A stretch of DNA of 39,911 bases from Mycobacteriales bacterium. Its GTDB lineage: Bacteria; Actinomycetota; Actinomycetes; Mycobacteriales; QHCD01. Both the position numbers and the translations under genes were made by a program. Shown here piece after piece: positions 23,387 through 34,144 of the stretch (the stretch's first letter is position 1; every line of letters begins with the position of its first letter). The notes beneath the pieces are model-generated. The model did not search any database, was not told where the DNA came from, and saw only the letters and a list, made by a program, of their open reading frames with translations. The DNA is taken from assembly GCA_036497565.1 (NCBI GenBank), contig DASXJE010000054.1:1-39911 (forward strand), read 5' to 3'.

Positions 23387-23428
23387 GAATCCGTTTGCGA
23401 TGCGGTTGATGAGGAGGGTGACCCCGGG

Positions 23429-23794
23429 ATGACACTCACCCCGTACATCCCCATCCTGGTGCTGTTTCTGCTGGCCGGCGCCTTCGCCGTGTTCTCGGTC
23501 ACGCTGACCGGATTCACCGGGCCGAAGCGTTACAACCGGGCGAAGTACGACGCCTATGAGTGCGGGATCGAGCCGAGCCCGCAGCCGGTCGGAGGGGGTC
23601 GCTTCCCGGTCAAGTTCTACCTGACCGCGATGCTGTTCATCGTCTTCGACATCGAGATCGTCTTTCTCTATCCGTACGCCGTCGCGAACAAGGTGCTGGG
23701 CATCTTCGGGGTCGTGGAGATGGTGATGTTCATCGGCACGGTGTTCATCGCCTACGCCTACGTGTGGCGGCGCGGCGGGCTGGACTGGAGCTAG
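23429..23794 (+). CDS. nuoA: NADH-quinone oxidoreductase subunit A
   Basis: A 121-residue membrane subunit of complex I at the junction of the membrane and peripheral arms. Three helices are seen ([40 protein letters not shown] and [19 protein letters not shown]), with the conserved loop [21 protein letters not shown] between the first two. The start at 23429 gives the normal length; GGAGGG lies 11-12 bases upstream, slightly far. It is the first gene of a complete nuoA-N operon, with nuoB 10 bases later. The nuo genes couple NADH oxidation to menaquinone reduction and proton pumping. Confidence 0.95.
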   Translation: MTLTPYIPILVLFLLAGAFAVFSVTLTGFTGPKRYNRAKYDAYECGIEPSPQPVGGGRFPVKFYLTAMLFIVFDIEIVFLYPYAVANKVLGIFGVVEMVMFIGTVFIAYAYVWRRGGLDWS

Positions 23795-23804
23795 GGAAGC
23801 TGCC

Positions 23805-24391
<587 letters not shown>

Positions 24392-24395
<4 letters not shown>

Positions 24396-25114
24396 GCGAC
24401 GAGAAGCAGCCGGAGACCCCGGACCAGCCCAAGGGCCAGATCCAGGAATACGCCGACACCTCGGGTACGCCGGTGCCCGGCCGCCCGCGCCGGGGCATGT
24501 TCGGCGTCGACGGCTCCGGGGACACCAGCGGTTACGGCGGCCTGGTCCGCAAGGAGGTCGTGCCGGGCCGCACCGAGCGCCCGTACGGCGGCTACTTCGA
24601 CGAGGTCGCCGACTCCCTCGAGCAGGCCTACCCACGGTTTCCGGAGGCGATCCGCGGGGTCGTCATCGACCGCGGGGAGATCACCTTCCACATCGCCAAG
24701 GACCGCATCGCCGAGGTCTGCCAGACCCTGCGCGACGACCCCGGCCTGCGCTTCGAGCTGTGCTCGAGCGTGTCCGGAGTGGACTACGAGGACCAGGTCG
24801 ACCGGCTGCACGTGACCTATCACCTGACGTCCATGACCTACCGCCGGCGGATCCGGCTCGAGATCGCGACGTCGGTGGAGGACCCGCACGTGCCGAGCGT
24901 GACCGCGGTCTACCCGACCGCCGACTGGCAGGAGCGGGAGACCTACGACATGTTCGGCGTGATCTTCGACGGTCACCCGGCGCTGACCCGGATCCTGATG
25001 CCCGACGACTGGGAAGGGCATCCGCAGCGCAAGGACTACCCCCTCGGCGGTGTGCCGGTGGAATACAAGGGCGCCGAGATCCCGCCGCCGGACGAACGGA
25101 GGGCCTACCGATGA
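24392..25114 (+). CDS. nuoC: NADH-quinone oxidoreductase subunit C
   Basis: A 240-residue peripheral subunit. The first 75 residues are polar and probably disordered at the start ([20 protein letters not shown]), an extension seen in actinobacteria; the conserved core follows, with [41 protein letters not shown] and the signature [14 protein letters not shown]. The GTG start overlaps the nuoB stop, and the stop overlaps nuoD (ATGA). It is not fused to NuoD, unlike in E. coli. Confidence 0.95.
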
Positions 25115-26442
25115 GCACCCCGACCTCCGACGCCTACGCGAGTTCGCGCAACACCACCGAGGGCCCGGTCTACAACGTCTCCGGCGGCGACTGGGACGAG
25201 CTGTTCGGCGCCAGCGGCGACCCGATCGACGAGGAGCGGCTCGTCGTCAACATGGGTCCGCAGCACCCGTCGACCCACGGCGTACTCCGGATCGCCCTGG
25301 AGATCGAGGGCGAGACCGTCACCGACGCCCGCCCGGTGATCGGCTACCTGCACACCGGCATCGAGAAGAACACCGAGTTCCGCACGTGGACCCAGGCGGT
25401 CACCTTCCTCACCCGCGCCGACTACCTGTCGCCGATCTTCAACGAGACCGGCTACTGCCTCGCGGTGGAGAAGCTGCTGGGGATCGAGGCTCCGGAACGC
25501 GCCACCACGATCCGGGTGCTCATGATGGAGCTCAACCGGATCTCCTCCCACCTGGTGTGGCTCGCCACCGGCGGCAACGAGCTCGGCGCGACCACGCCGA
25601 TGACCGACGGCTTCATGGACCGCGAGCGGATCCTGGACATCTTCGAGATGGCCTCCGGCCTGCGGATGAACATGGCCTACGTCCGGCCGGGCGGCCTGTC
25701 CCAGGACTTCCCGCCGGGCACGGAGGAGAAGATCCGGGAGCTGCTGCCCTACCTGCGCGAGCGGATCGACTTCTACCACGGGCTGCTCACCGGCCAACCG
25801 GTCTTCTACAAGCGGCTGCAGGAGGTCGGCTACCTCGACGTACCCGGCTGCATCGCGCTCGGCGTCACCGGCCCGATGTTGCGGGCCGCCGGCCTGCCGT
25901 GGGACCTGCGCAAGACGCAGCCCTACTGCGGTTACGAAAACTACGAGTTCGAGGTCCCGGTCGAGACCGCCGCGGACAGCTTCGCCCGCTACCTCATCCG
26001 GATGCGCGAGATGCACGAGTCCTGCAACATCGTGGAGCAGGCGCTCGACCGGCTCGAGCCCGGACCGGTGATGGTCGAGGACAAGAAGATCGCCTGGCCG
26101 GCGAAGCTCGCGCTCGGCGCCGACGGCCTCGGCAACTCCCTCGACCACGTCCGGCACATCATGGGCCAGTCGATGGAGGCCCTGATCCACCACTTCAAGC
26201 TGGTGACCGAGGGATTCCGGGTGCCGGCCGGCCAGGTCTATTCGCCGATCGAGTCACCCCGCGGCGAGCTCGGCTACCACGTGGTCAGCGACGGCGGCAC
26301 GCGTCCGTTCCGGATCCACGTGCGGGAGCCCTCCTTCATCAACCTGCAGGCGATCGGCACCCTCGTCGAGGGTGGCATGATCGGCGACGCCATCGTGTCG
26401 ATCGCCTCCCTGGACCCGGTGATGGGCGGGTGCGACCGGTGA
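25111..26442 (+). CDS. nuoD: NADH-quinone oxidoreductase subunit D
   Basis: The 443-residue 49-kDa-type subunit that forms the quinone-binding site with NuoB. Motifs: [20 protein letters not shown] with the conserved His-Pro-x-x-His, [15 protein letters not shown], the central [15 protein letters not shown] and the C-terminal EAPRGELG-like stretch [17 protein letters not shown], ending [14 protein letters not shown]. The first 40 residues are an extra polar N-terminus. The ATG overlaps the nuoC stop. A 145-base gap with a long inverted repeat follows, the largest break in the operon. Confidence 0.96.
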   Translation: MSTPTSDAYASSRNTTEGPVYNVSGGDWDELFGASGDPIDEERLVVNMGPQHPSTHGVLRIALEIEGETVTDARPVIGYLHTGIEKNTEFRTWTQAVTFLTRADYLSPIFNETGYCLAVEKLLGIEAPERATTIRVLMMELNRISSHLVWLATGGNELGATTPMTDGFMDRERILDIFEMASGLRMNMAYVRPGGLSQDFPPGTEEKIRELLPYLRERIDFYHGLLTGQPVFYKRLQEVGYLDVPGCIALGVTGPMLRAAGLPWDLRKTQPYCGYENYEFEVPVETAADSFARYLIRMREMHESCNIVEQALDRLEPGPVMVEDKKIAWPAKLALGADGLGNSLDHVRHIMGQSMEALIHHFKLVTEGFRVPAGQVYSPIESPRGELGYHVVSDGGTRPFRIHVREPSFINLQAIGTLVEGGMIGDAIVSIASLDPVMGGCDR

Positions 26443-26469
26443 CCCAGACCACCCCGCCCACCCCCCTCT

Positions 26470-26527
26470 CCATGATCGTGATCGGATCCGTACGGCGTTT
26501 CGCGGCTTTTTCCGATCACGATCATGG
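26470..26527. repeat. 17-bp perfect inverted repeat between nuoD and nuoE
   Basis: Arms CCATGATCGTGATCGGA (26470-26486) and TCCGATCACGATCATGG (26511-26527) match at all 17 positions around a 24-base loop that itself contains CCGTACGG. In the transcript this would fold into a very stable hairpin in the middle of the operon. Confidence 0.9.
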
Positions 26528-26587
26528 GAACAGGACAGCGGCGACAGCGGCAGAAGCAGTAGGAGCGGCAGAAGAGGTGCGCGGTTC

Positions 26588-27277
26588 ATGGCGTTGACGG
26601 AACAGACGAGGGTGGAGGCCGCGCAGATCATCGCGCGGTATCCGCAACCGCGCTCGGCGCTGCTGCCGATGCTGCACCTCGTGCAGTCGGAGGAGGGCTA
26701 CGTCAGCCCCGAGGGCATCGGGTTCTGCGCCGAGATGCTCGGCCTGACGAAGGCCGAGGTGGGCGCGGTCGTGACCTTCTACACGATGTACAAGCGCCGC
26801 CCGTCCGGTGACTACCTGGTCAGTGTCTGCACCAACACGCTGTGCGGGATGCTGGGCGGCGACGAGATCTTCGCTGCACTGCAGCAGGAGCTCGGCGTAC
26901 ACAACGACGAGACCACCGAGGACGGCACGATCACCCTCGAACACGCCGAGTGCCTCGCCGCCTGTGACTACGCGCCGGTCGTGACCGTCAACTACGAGTT
27001 CTACGATCAGCAGTCCCCGGCGTCGGCGAAGGAGCTGGTGTCCGAGCTGCGCGCCGGCCAGCGCCCGCACCCGACCCGCGGCGCGCCGCTGTGCACCTTC
27101 CGGCAGATCTCCCGGCAGCTGGCCGGATTCGACGAGAACAACGCCGAGGCCGTGCACGAAGGGCCGGCCGGAGTTCCGACCCTGGTCGGTGCGCGGCTCG
27201 CGGCCGAGCGCGGCGAGACCGCGCCGTCCTACGACCCGGACAGCCCGATCTCCACCGAGGACGAGGGAGGCAAGTGA
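26588..27277 (+). CDS. nuoE: NADH-quinone oxidoreductase subunit E
   Basis: A 229-residue thioredoxin-fold subunit of the NADH-oxidising module. The four ligands of the [2Fe-2S] cluster N1a are Cys81 and Cys86 (VCTNTLCG) and Cys122 and Cys126 (ECLAACD). The N-terminal helical part (AAQIIARYPQPRSALLPMLH, LVQSEEGYVSPEGI) is typical. The ATG at 26588 lies 145 bases after nuoD; AGAGG about 12 bases upstream is the only ribosome-binding-like sequence. The C-terminal 70 residues are longer than in E. coli, as in other actinobacteria. nuoF starts 1 base after its stop. Confidence 0.95.
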   Translation: MALTEQTRVEAAQIIARYPQPRSALLPMLHLVQSEEGYVSPEGIGFCAEMLGLTKAEVGAVVTFYTMYKRRPSGDYLVSVCTNTLCGMLGGDEIFAALQQELGVHNDETTEDGTITLEHAECLAACDYAPVVTVNYEFYDQQSPASAKELVSELRAGQRPHPTRGAPLCTFRQISRQLAGFDENNAEAVHEGPAGVPTLVGARLAAERGETAPSYDPDSPISTEDEGGK

Positions 27278-27278
27278 G

Positions 27279-28568
27279 GTGCCGCTGACTCCCGTCCTCA
27301 CCAAGCGCTGGATGTCGCCGCGGTCGTGGACCCTGTCGACGTACGAAGAGCTCGAGGGCTACCGCGGTCTGCGCAAGGCGCTGACCGCGCAGCCGGACGA
27401 GCTGATCGCCCTCGTCCGCGAGTCCAACCTGCGCGGGCGCGGGGGAGCCGGATTCGTCACCGGGATGAAGTGGCAGTTCATCCCGCAGAACGACGCCAAG
27501 CCGCACTACCTCGTCGTCAACGCCGACGAGGGCGAGCCGGGCACCTGCCGCGACGCGCCGCTGATGATGTACGACCCGCACTCGCTGATCGAGGGCATCG
27601 CGATCACCTGCTACGCGGTGCGCGCGCGGCAGGCCTTCATCTACGTGCGTGGTGAGCTCGTGCACGCGCAGCGTCGGCTGCGCAACGCGATCAACGAGGC
27701 CTACGCCGCCGGCTATCTCGGCACCAACATCCTCGGCTCCGGCTTCGACTGCGAGGTCGTCCTGCACTCCGGTGCCGGCGCCTACATCTGCGGTGAAGAG
27801 ACCGCGCTGCTCGACTCGCTCGAGGGCTACCGCGGGCAGCCGCGACTCAAGCCACCGTTCCCGGCCACCCACGGCCTTTACGCCTCACCGACCGTCGTCA
27901 ACAACGTCGGCACGATCGCCAGCGTGCCGTCGATCGTGCTCGGCGGCGCCGATTGGTGGAAGCAGATGGGTCCGGCGGGCTCGCCCGGGACCAGCATCTT
28001 CTCCCTGTCCGGCCGGGTCACCCGGCCGGGCCAGTACGAAGCGCCGATGGGGTCGACGCTGCGCGAACTGCTCGAGATGGCCGGCGGCGTCCGTGACGGC
28101 CACGAGCTGAAGTTCTGGACGCCGGGCGGCTCCTCGACGCCGCTGTTCACCGCCGAGCACCTCGACCTGCCGCTCGACTTCGACTCCGTCGTCAAGGCGG
28201 GTTCGATGAACGGCACGAGTGCGCTGATGATCTTCGACGAAAACGACTGCGTCGTACGCGCGGTGAAGAAGTGGTGCGAGTTCTACGCCCACGAGTCCTG
28301 CGGCAAGTGCACACCGTGCCGCGAGGGCACCTTCTGGTACGTCCAGATCTACGACCGGCTCGAACGCGGCGAGGCGAGCGAGCAGGACATCGACACGCTG
28401 CTCGACCTGTCCGAGAACATCCTGGGCCGGTCGTTCTGCGCGCTCGGCGACGGGGCGGTCAGCCCGGTCACGTCGTCGATCAAGTACTTCCGGGACGAGT
28501 ACGTCGCCCACTACGAGGGCGGCGGCTGTCCGTTCGCCGAGGAGTCCACGCTGGTTGGGGCCCACTGA
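27279..28568 (+). CDS. nuoF: NADH-quinone oxidoreductase subunit F
   Basis: The 429-residue NADH-binding, FMN-containing subunit where electrons enter complex I. Motifs: [14 protein letters not shown] (NADH/FMN glycine-rich loop), [33 protein letters not shown], and the N3 [4Fe-4S] ligands in [11 protein letters not shown] with a further cysteine in GRSFCALGD. The GTG at 27279 is chosen for GGAGG 8 bases upstream and the normal N-terminus ([10 protein letters not shown]). It lies 1 base after nuoE, and nuoG starts 1 base after its stop. Confidence 0.96.
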   Translation: MPLTPVLTKRWMSPRSWTLSTYEELEGYRGLRKALTAQPDELIALVRESNLRGRGGAGFVTGMKWQFIPQNDAKPHYLVVNADEGEPGTCRDAPLMMYDPHSLIEGIAITCYAVRARQAFIYVRGELVHAQRRLRNAINEAYAAGYLGTNILGSGFDCEVVLHSGAGAYICGEETALLDSLEGYRGQPRLKPPFPATHGLYASPTVVNNVGTIASVPSIVLGGADWWKQMGPAGSPGTSIFSLSGRVTRPGQYEAPMGSTLRELLEMAGGVRDGHELKFWTPGGSSTPLFTAEHLDLPLDFDSVVKAGSMNGTSALMIFDENDCVVRAVKKWCEFYAHESCGKCTPCREGTFWYVQIYDRLERGEASEQDIDTLLDLSENILGRSFCALGDGAVSPVTSSIKYFRDEYVAHYEGGGCPFAEESTLVGAH

Positions 28569-28569
28569 C

Positions 28570-31026
28570 ATGACCGTTGCGCCCGAGAAGTCCGCGGCAC
28601 CGTCGCGTCCAGATCTCGTCACCCTCACCATCGACGGGTTCGAGGTGGAGGTACCGAAGGGCACGCTGATCATCCGCGCGGCCGAGAAGATCGGGATCCA
28701 GATCCCGCGCTTCTGCGACCACCCGCTGCTCGACCCGGTCGGCGCCTGCCGGCAGTGTCTGGTCGAGGTGACCGACGTCGGAAACGGGCGGGGTATGCCC
28801 AAGCCGGCGGCGTCGTGCACGACCGCTGTGTCCCCGGGGATGGTGGTCAAGACCCAGCTGAGCTCACCGGTCGCCGAGAAGGCGCAGCGCGGCCAGATGG
28901 AACTGCTGCTCATCAATCACCCGCTCGACTGCCCGATCTGCGACAAGGGTGGCGAGTGCCCGCTGCAGAACCAGGCGATGTCGACCGGGTCCGTCGAGAC
29001 CCGGTTCCACGACGTCAAGCGCACCTACCCCAAGCCGATCGCGATCTCCTCGCAGGTGCTGCTCGACCGCGAGCGTTGCGTGCTGTGCGCGCGGTGCACC
29101 CGGTTCTCCGCACAGGTGTCCGGCGACCCGTTCATCGAGTTGTTCGAGCGGGGTGCCCTCGAGCAGGTCGCGATCTACGCCGACGAGCCCTACGAGTCCT
29201 ACTTCTCCGGCAACGTCGTGCAGATCTGCCCGGTCGGGGCGCTCACTGGTGCGTCGTACCGCTTCCGGTCGCGGCCGTTCGACCTCGTGTCGACGCCGAG
29301 CGTCTGCGAGCACTGCTCGTCCGGCTGCGCGCAGCGCACCGACTGGCGGCGCGGCAAGGTGATGCGCCGGCTGTCCGGGGACGACCCGGAGGTCAACGAG
29401 GAGTGGAACTGCGACAAGGGCCGGTGGGCGTTCACCTACGCCTCCGAAAGTGACCGGATCCTGCGGCCGCTGGTGCGCGGCGAGGACGGCGAACTCGCCG
29501 AAGCGTCCTGGCCGGAGGCGTTCGAGCGCGCCGCCGAGGGACTGCGGGAGGCTCGCGACTCCGGCGGCGTCGGCGTACTGCCGGGCGGCCGCCTCACCAA
29601 CGAAGACGCCTACGCCTACAGCAAGTTCGCCCGGTTGGCGCTCGGCACCAACGACATCGACATGCGCGCCCGGCCGCACTCGGACGAGGAGCTCGCCTTC
29701 CTCGCCTCCTCGGTGGTGCGCAACGCACCGATCACCGGCGGCGTCACCTACACCGACCTCGAAAACGCGCCGGCCGTGCTGCTGGTGGGTTTCGAGCCGG
29801 AGGAGGAGTCGCCGATCGTCTTCCTCCGGCTGCGTAAGGCCAACCGCCGGCGCGGCGCCCGGATCTTCGCGATCGCGCCGTTCACCACCAAGGGGCTGAC
29901 CAAGTGCGGCGGCACGCTGCTGCGCTGTGCCCCCGGGGTGGAGCCGGAGATCCTCGACGCGCTCGCCGACTCCGGCGGCGATCAGACCGACGTCGCCACC
30001 GCCCTGCGTGGCGAGGGTGCCGTGATCCTCGTCGGCGAGCGGCTGGCGACGGTCCCGGGTGCGCTGTCCCGGGTCGCCCGGCTGGCCGCGGAAAGCGGTG
30101 CCCGCCTGGCGTGGGTGCCGCGGCGGGCCGGTGAGCGGGGCGGGGTCGAGGCCGGTGCCCTGCCCACCCTGCTGCCCGGTGGCCGGCTCGTCGCCGACCC
30201 GGCCGCGCGGCACGAACTCGAGCTGGTCTGGGAGGCCCACCTGCCCGAGGCTCCCGGCCGCGACACCGACGACATCCTGCGGGCGGCCCGCGACGGGGTG
30301 CTCGCCGCGCTCGTCGTCGGCGGGGTCGACACCCGCGACCTGCCCGACCCGGCGCTCGCCGAGGAAGCGCTCGCCGCAGCCGGTTTCGTGCTCAGCCTCG
30401 AGATGCGGCACTCGACGGTGACCGCAAAGGCCGACGTCGTCCTGCCGGTGGCGCCCGCCGTGCACAAGGACGGCAGCTACCTCGACTGGGAGGGGCGGTT
30501 CCGCCCGTTCGAGGAGACCGTCCACTACGTCGGCGCGCTCAGCGACGCCCGTGTCCTCGACACGATCGCGGAGGAGCTCGACGTCGAGCTGGGGCTCGCC
30601 ACCACCAAGCAGATACGCCGCGAGCTGGCCATCTCTCCGGTCACCGAGACACCGGTCCCGGCCGCACCGGACTATGCCGCGGGCGCCGTACCGGCTCCGC
30701 GGGCGGGGCAGGCGGTGCTGGCGAGCTGGCACCACCTGCTCGACCTCGGCAGCCTGCAGGACGGCGAGAAGCATCTGGCCGGCACCGCCCGCAGGTCCCG
30801 GGTGCTGCTCTCGGCCGGTACCGCCGCCGAGATCGGCGTCCTGCCGGGGGAAGCGGTCACCGTCTCGACCGACCGGGGCAGCGTCACGCTCCCGCTGCTC
30901 GTCGCCGACCTACCCGACCGGGTGGTCTGGCTGCCCACCAACTCGGATGGCTCCACCGTGCGGGCGACCCTCGGGGTCGACGCCGGAGCCGTTGTCGACA
31001 TCCGCACGACCGGAGGTGCCCGGTGA
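28570..31026 (+). CDS. nuoG: NADH-quinone oxidoreductase subunit G
   Basis: The 818-residue largest peripheral subunit, carrying most iron-sulfur clusters. The N-terminal [2Fe-2S] N1b ligands are Cys49, Cys60, Cys63 ([17 protein letters not shown]) and a cysteine in AASCTT. Then come the His-ligated N5 region ([20 protein letters not shown]) and two more [4Fe-4S] motifs ([10 protein letters not shown] and [12 protein letters not shown]). The rest is a molybdopterin-oxidoreductase-like domain, without catalytic role in this family, with a strand-rich C-terminal domain ([19 protein letters not shown]). The ATG at 28570 is 1 base after nuoF. The stop overlaps nuoH (GTGA). Confidence 0.95.
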   Translation: MTVAPEKSAAPSRPDLVTLTIDGFEVEVPKGTLIIRAAEKIGIQIPRFCDHPLLDPVGACRQCLVEVTDVGNGRGMPKPAASCTTAVSPGMVVKTQLSSPVAEKAQRGQMELLLINHPLDCPICDKGGECPLQNQAMSTGSVETRFHDVKRTYPKPIAISSQVLLDRERCVLCARCTRFSAQVSGDPFIELFERGALEQVAIYADEPYESYFSGNVVQICPVGALTGASYRFRSRPFDLVSTPSVCEHCSSGCAQRTDWRRGKVMRRLSGDDPEVNEEWNCDKGRWAFTYASESDRILRPLVRGEDGELAEASWPEAFERAAEGLREARDSGGVGVLPGGRLTNEDAYAYSKFARLALGTNDIDMRARPHSDEELAFLASSVVRNAPITGGVTYTDLENAPAVLLVGFEPEEESPIVFLRLRKANRRRGARIFAIAPFTTKGLTKCGGTLLRCAPGVEPEILDALADSGGDQTDVATALRGEGAVILVGERLATVPGALSRVARLAAESGARLAWVPRRAGERGGVEAGALPTLLPGGRLVADPAARHELELVWEAHLPEAPGRDTDDILRAARDGVLAALVVGGVDTRDLPDPALAEEALAAAGFVLSLEMRHSTVTAKADVVLPVAPAVHKDGSYLDWEGRFRPFEETVHYVGALSDARVLDTIAEELDVELGLATTKQIRRELAISPVTETPVPAAPDYAAGAVPAPRAGQAVLASWHHLLDLGSLQDGEKHLAGTARRSRVLLSAGTAAEIGVLPGEAVTVSTDRGSVTLPLLVADLPDRVVWLPTNSDGSTVRATLGVDAGAVVDIRTTGGAR

Positions 31027-32345
31027 ATCCGGTCAACTTCGCCTTCGGATCCGAGCCGATCTGGCTCGTGATCGTGAAGGTGATCGTGGTCTTCATCTTC
31101 CTGGTGGTGATGACCCTCCTCACCATCTGGCTCGAGCGCCGGGTCATCGGCTTCATGCAGTTCCGGCTCGGTCCCAACCGGATCGGCCCGTTCGGCCTCT
31201 TACAGACCCTGATGGACGGGTTCAAGCTCGCGCTCAAGGAAGAGATCATCCCGACGATGGTCGACAAGCCGGTGTTCTTCATCGCACCGGTGATCTCGAC
31301 GATCCCCGCGTTCCTGGCGTTTTCGGTGACCCCGTTCGGGCCGCTGGTGAGCATCGCCGGGAACATCACGCCGCTGCAGCTCACCGACTTCGGCACCGCG
31401 GTGTTGCTCGTGCTCGCCTGCTCCTCGATCGGCGTCTACGGGATCGTGCTCGCCGGCTGGGCGAGCGGGTCGACCTATCCGCTGCTCGGCAGCCTGCGCA
31501 GCGCGGCACAGATGATCTCCTACGAGGTCGCGATGGGCCTGTCGCTCGCGGCGGTCTTCATCCTCGCCGGGTCGCTGTCGCCGAGCGTCATCGTCGCGTC
31601 GCAGGCCCACCTGTGGTTCGGCTTGGCGCTCCTGCCGAGCCTGATCATCTACTTCATCTCCGCGGTCGGCGAGACCAACCGGCTGCCGTTCGACCTCCCC
31701 GAAGGGGAAGGCGAGATCGTCGGTGGCTACCACACCGAATACTCGTCGCTGAAGTTCGCGCTGTTCTTCCTGGCCGAATACGTCAACATGGTCGGCGTCT
31801 CCGCGCTGTGCACCACGCTCTTCCTCGGCGGCTGGCGCGCCCCCTGGCCGATCTCGCTGTGGGGCTCGGCCAACCACGGCTGGTGGCCGCTGCTGTGGTT
31901 CATCGCCAAGCTGCTGACCCTGCTGTTCATCTTCATCTGGCTGCGTGCCACCCTGCCCCGGCTGCGCTACGACCAGCTGATGCAGCTCGGCTGGAAGGTG
32001 CTGGTGCCCTTCAGCCTGGTGTGGCTGCTGGCCGTGGCCGCGGTGCAGGCCGTGCGCTCCAGCGGCACCGACCTGCGCCAACTGCTGGTCTACGTCGGGA
32101 TCGGCGCCGCGGTGCTGCTGCTGGTGTTCGGCTTCTGGCCGCAGCGCAAGCTGCCGGTCGAGGAGCACGACGAGCCCGGCGAGTCGCCGTTCCCGGTGCC
32201 GCCGATGGACCTCGTCGTACCGCCGTCGCCGCGACTGGCGGTGGCGTCGGCCGCGCTGCAGGCCGGCGGCGGCGACGAATCCGGCACCGCCCACGATGGT
32301 CGCGACGACGCTCCGGACGATCGGGGGGAGGGTTCCCGTGCTTGA
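31023..32345 (+). CDS. nuoH: NADH-quinone oxidoreductase subunit H
   Basis: The 440-residue membrane subunit that contacts the quinone cavity and connects it to the proton pumps. Eight or more helices are visible. Conserved loops: [43 protein letters not shown], and [20 protein letters not shown], whose Glu-rich stretch is the family signature, with ADYVNM-like [11 protein letters not shown]. The C-terminal extension of about 75 polar residues after the last helix ([20 protein letters not shown] onwards) is longer than in E. coli, as commonly seen in actinobacteria. The start overlaps nuoG and the end overlaps nuoI by 8 bases. Confidence 0.96.
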   Translation: MNPVNFAFGSEPIWLVIVKVIVVFIFLVVMTLLTIWLERRVIGFMQFRLGPNRIGPFGLLQTLMDGFKLALKEEIIPTMVDKPVFFIAPVISTIPAFLAFSVTPFGPLVSIAGNITPLQLTDFGTAVLLVLACSSIGVYGIVLAGWASGSTYPLLGSLRSAAQMISYEVAMGLSLAAVFILAGSLSPSVIVASQAHLWFGLALLPSLIIYFISAVGETNRLPFDLPEGEGEIVGGYHTEYSSLKFALFFLAEYVNMVGVSALCTTLFLGGWRAPWPISLWGSANHGWWPLLWFIAKLLTLLFIFIWLRATLPRLRYDQLMQLGWKVLVPFSLVWLLAVAAVQAVRSSGTDLRQLLVYVGIGAAVLLLVFGFWPQRKLPVEEHDEPGESPFPVPPMDLVVPPSPRLAVASAALQAGGGDESGTAHDGRDDAPDDRGEGSRA

Positions 32346-32967
32346 TTCGGTCAAGGGCTTCGGCCTGACGTTCGCCACGATGTTCAAGAAGAAGGCGACG
32401 ATCCAGTACCCGGAGGCCGGTACGGCGACCGCGCCGCGCTATCACGGGCGGCACGTGCTCAACCGCCACCCCGACGGGCTGGAGAAGTGCGTCGGTTGCG
32501 AGCTGTGCGCCTGGGCCTGCCCGGCCGACGCGATCTACGTCGAGGGCGGCGACAACACCGATGAGGCCCGCTTCTCGCCCGGGGAGCGTTACGGCGCGGT
32601 CTACCAGATCAACTATCTGCGCTGCATCTTCTGCGGGCTGTGCATCGAGGCCTGCCCGACCCGGTCGCTGACGATGACCAACGAGTACGAGCTGGCCAAC
32701 GACGACCGGCGCGACCTCATCTTCACCAAGGAAGACCTGCTCGCCCCGCTGCTGCCCGGGATGGAGCAGCCGCCGCACCCGATGAGGCTCGGGGACGACG
32801 AGAAGGACTACTACGTCGGCGCGATGCAGGACCCCGGAGCTTCGGCGGGCGCCGAATACCCGGAGAAGGAGGGCGACCCGATCGAGGAGGTCCAGGATCC
32901 TGCGACCACCGGGGCCCGGCAGTCGCCCACCACGACCGACGCCACGACGAAGAAGGTCGACCGATGA
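32338..32967 (+). CDS. nuoI: NADH-quinone oxidoreductase subunit I
   Basis: A 209-residue subunit with two ferredoxin-type [4Fe-4S] clusters (N6a, N6b) leading to N2. Ligands: Cys51, 54, 57, 61 ([12 protein letters not shown]) and Cys96, 99, 102, 106 ([12 protein letters not shown]). The GTG at 32338 is chosen because GGGGGGAGGG lies 5 bases upstream and the protein then begins with the family-like [17 protein letters not shown]; an earlier in-frame ATG at 32296 lies inside nuoH and has no such site. The C-terminal 60 residues are an acidic, polar tail. A 79-base gap holding a palindromic repeat follows. Confidence 0.95.
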   Translation: MLDSVKGFGLTFATMFKKKATIQYPEAGTATAPRYHGRHVLNRHPDGLEKCVGCELCAWACPADAIYVEGGDNTDEARFSPGERYGAVYQINYLRCIFCGLCIEACPTRSLTMTNEYELANDDRRDLIFTKEDLLAPLLPGMEQPPHPMRLGDDEKDYYVGAMQDPGASAGAEYPEKEGDPIEEVQDPATTGARQSPTTTDATTKKVDR

Positions 32968-32994
32968 CCCCGGCCCTCCAACCGCCGGCGCCGC

Positions 32995-33025
32995 GGACAA
33001 AACCCACTACTAGTGGGTTTTGGAC
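32995..33025. repeat. AAAACCCAC-TACTA-GTGGGTTTT hairpin repeat, copy 3, inside the nuo operon
   Basis: From its first base this copy is identical to copy 1 over 28 bases (GGAC through GTTTTGG); it lies between nuoI and nuoJ, 22 bases before the nuoJ start. In the nuo mRNA it would form a hairpin followed by four U residues, that is, a terminator-like shape in mid-operon. Confidence 0.9.
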
Positions 33026-33046
33026 AGTGGCGGGGAGCGTCCTCCG

Positions 33047-33832
33047 ATGACCGGGCACGTGCTTGCGCTGACCGCCAGTCAGCAGATGCGGCCGGGCGAA
33101 TCGATCCTCTTCTGGATCCTCGGGCCGATCGGGGTGATCGGCGCACTGGGCATGGTGCTGGCCAAGAACGCCGTGCACTCCGCGCTCTTCCTGGTCACCA
33201 CGATGTTCTCGCTCGGCGTGTTCTACGTCCTCGAGCAGGGGCCGTTCATCGGGCTGGTCCAGATCGTGGTCTACACCGGCGCGATCATGATCCTGTTCCT
33301 CTTCGTCCTGATGCTGGTCGGGCGGGACAACTCCGACTCGCTCGTGGAGACCCTGCGCGGCCAGCGGGTGGCGGCGGTCCTGCTGGGTCTCGGCCTCGCC
33401 GCGATGCTGGTCGCGGCGATCTCCAGCGCCCTCGACGGCAATCAGGCGGTGGGGCTGGACAAGGCCAACGCCGTCGGCAACCTGCCGGCCATCTCGCGAC
33501 TGCTCTTCCACAACTACGTACTCGCGTTCGAGCTGACCAGCGCCCTGCTGATCACCGCGGCGGTCGGCGCGATGGTCCTCGGCAACGTCGAACGCGACCC
33601 GGCCGAGCGGCGCACCCAGCGGGACCTGTCGCGGCAGTCGCTGCGCGGCGGCGGCTACCCCGGGCCCAAGCCGGGTCCGGGCGTCTACGCCTTCGGCGAC
33701 TCGGTCGCCCGCCGGGCGCTGCTGCCCGACGGCACCACCGCGGAGTCCAGCGTCATGAAGACCGCGGAGGACGCCGAGATCGAACAGTTCGCCCCGAGCC
33801 GGCGCGAGTTGGAAGGAGACGACCGCCGATGA
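33047..33832 (+). CDS. nuoJ: NADH-quinone oxidoreductase subunit J
   Basis: A 261-residue membrane subunit with five helices: [77 protein letters not shown] and the helix around [19 protein letters not shown]. The conserved [10 protein letters not shown] and [12 protein letters not shown] motifs are present. The C-terminal 75 residues are a polar tail, longer than in E. coli. The ATG at 33047 is chosen for GGGGAG about 9 bases upstream; earlier in-frame ATG 33020 lies within the hairpin repeat. The stop overlaps nuoK (ATGA). Confidence 0.94.
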   Translation: MTGHVLALTASQQMRPGESILFWILGPIGVIGALGMVLAKNAVHSALFLVTTMFSLGVFYVLEQGPFIGLVQIVVYTGAIMILFLFVLMLVGRDNSDSLVETLRGQRVAAVLLGLGLAAMLVAAISSALDGNQAVGLDKANAVGNLPAISRLLFHNYVLAFELTSALLITAAVGAMVLGNVERDPAERRTQRDLSRQSLRGGGYPGPKPGPGVYAFGDSVARRALLPDGTTAESSVMKTAEDAEIEQFAPSRRELEGDDRR

Positions 33833-34128
33833 GCCCCACCTGGTATCTGCTGTTGTCCGCGGTGCTGTTCTCGATCGGCACCGTCGGCGTCCTCGTACGC
33901 CGCAACGCGATCGTCGTCTTCATGTGCATCGAACTGATGCTCAACGCCGCCAACCTGGCGCTGGTCACCTTCTCCAGGATCAACGGCTCGCTCGACGGGC
34001 AGATCATGGCGTTCTTCGTGATGGTGGTGGCGGCGGCCGAGGTCGTGGTCGGGCTTGCCATCATCATGTCCATCTTCCGGACGCGTCGCTCGGCCTCGGT
34101 CGACGACACGAACCTGCTCAAGTACTAG
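33829..34128 (+). CDS. nuoK: NADH-quinone oxidoreductase subunit K
   Basis: A 99-residue, three-helix membrane subunit of the proton-translocating arm. The two conserved membrane glutamates are in [15 protein letters not shown] and [14 protein letters not shown]. Size and topology are exactly those of the family. The ATG overlaps the nuoJ stop, with GGAAGGAG about 10 bases upstream. nuoL begins 17 bases after its stop. Confidence 0.96.
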   Translation: MSPTWYLLLSAVLFSIGTVGVLVRRNAIVVFMCIELMLNAANLALVTFSRINGSLDGQIMAFFVMVVAAAEVVVGLAIIMSIFRTRRSASVDDTNLLKY

Positions 34129-34144
34129 GAAGGCATAGGCGGTC

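Noticed and set aside
23381-23402. A second Rex site before nuoA
   Set aside because: Only the left half (TGTGAA) is present; the right half lacks TTCACA.
32995-33025. Palindrome between nuoI and nuoJ as an operon terminator
   Set aside because: The shape fits, but nuoJ-N are needed for complex I and no new promoter is visible after it, so full termination here is unlikely.
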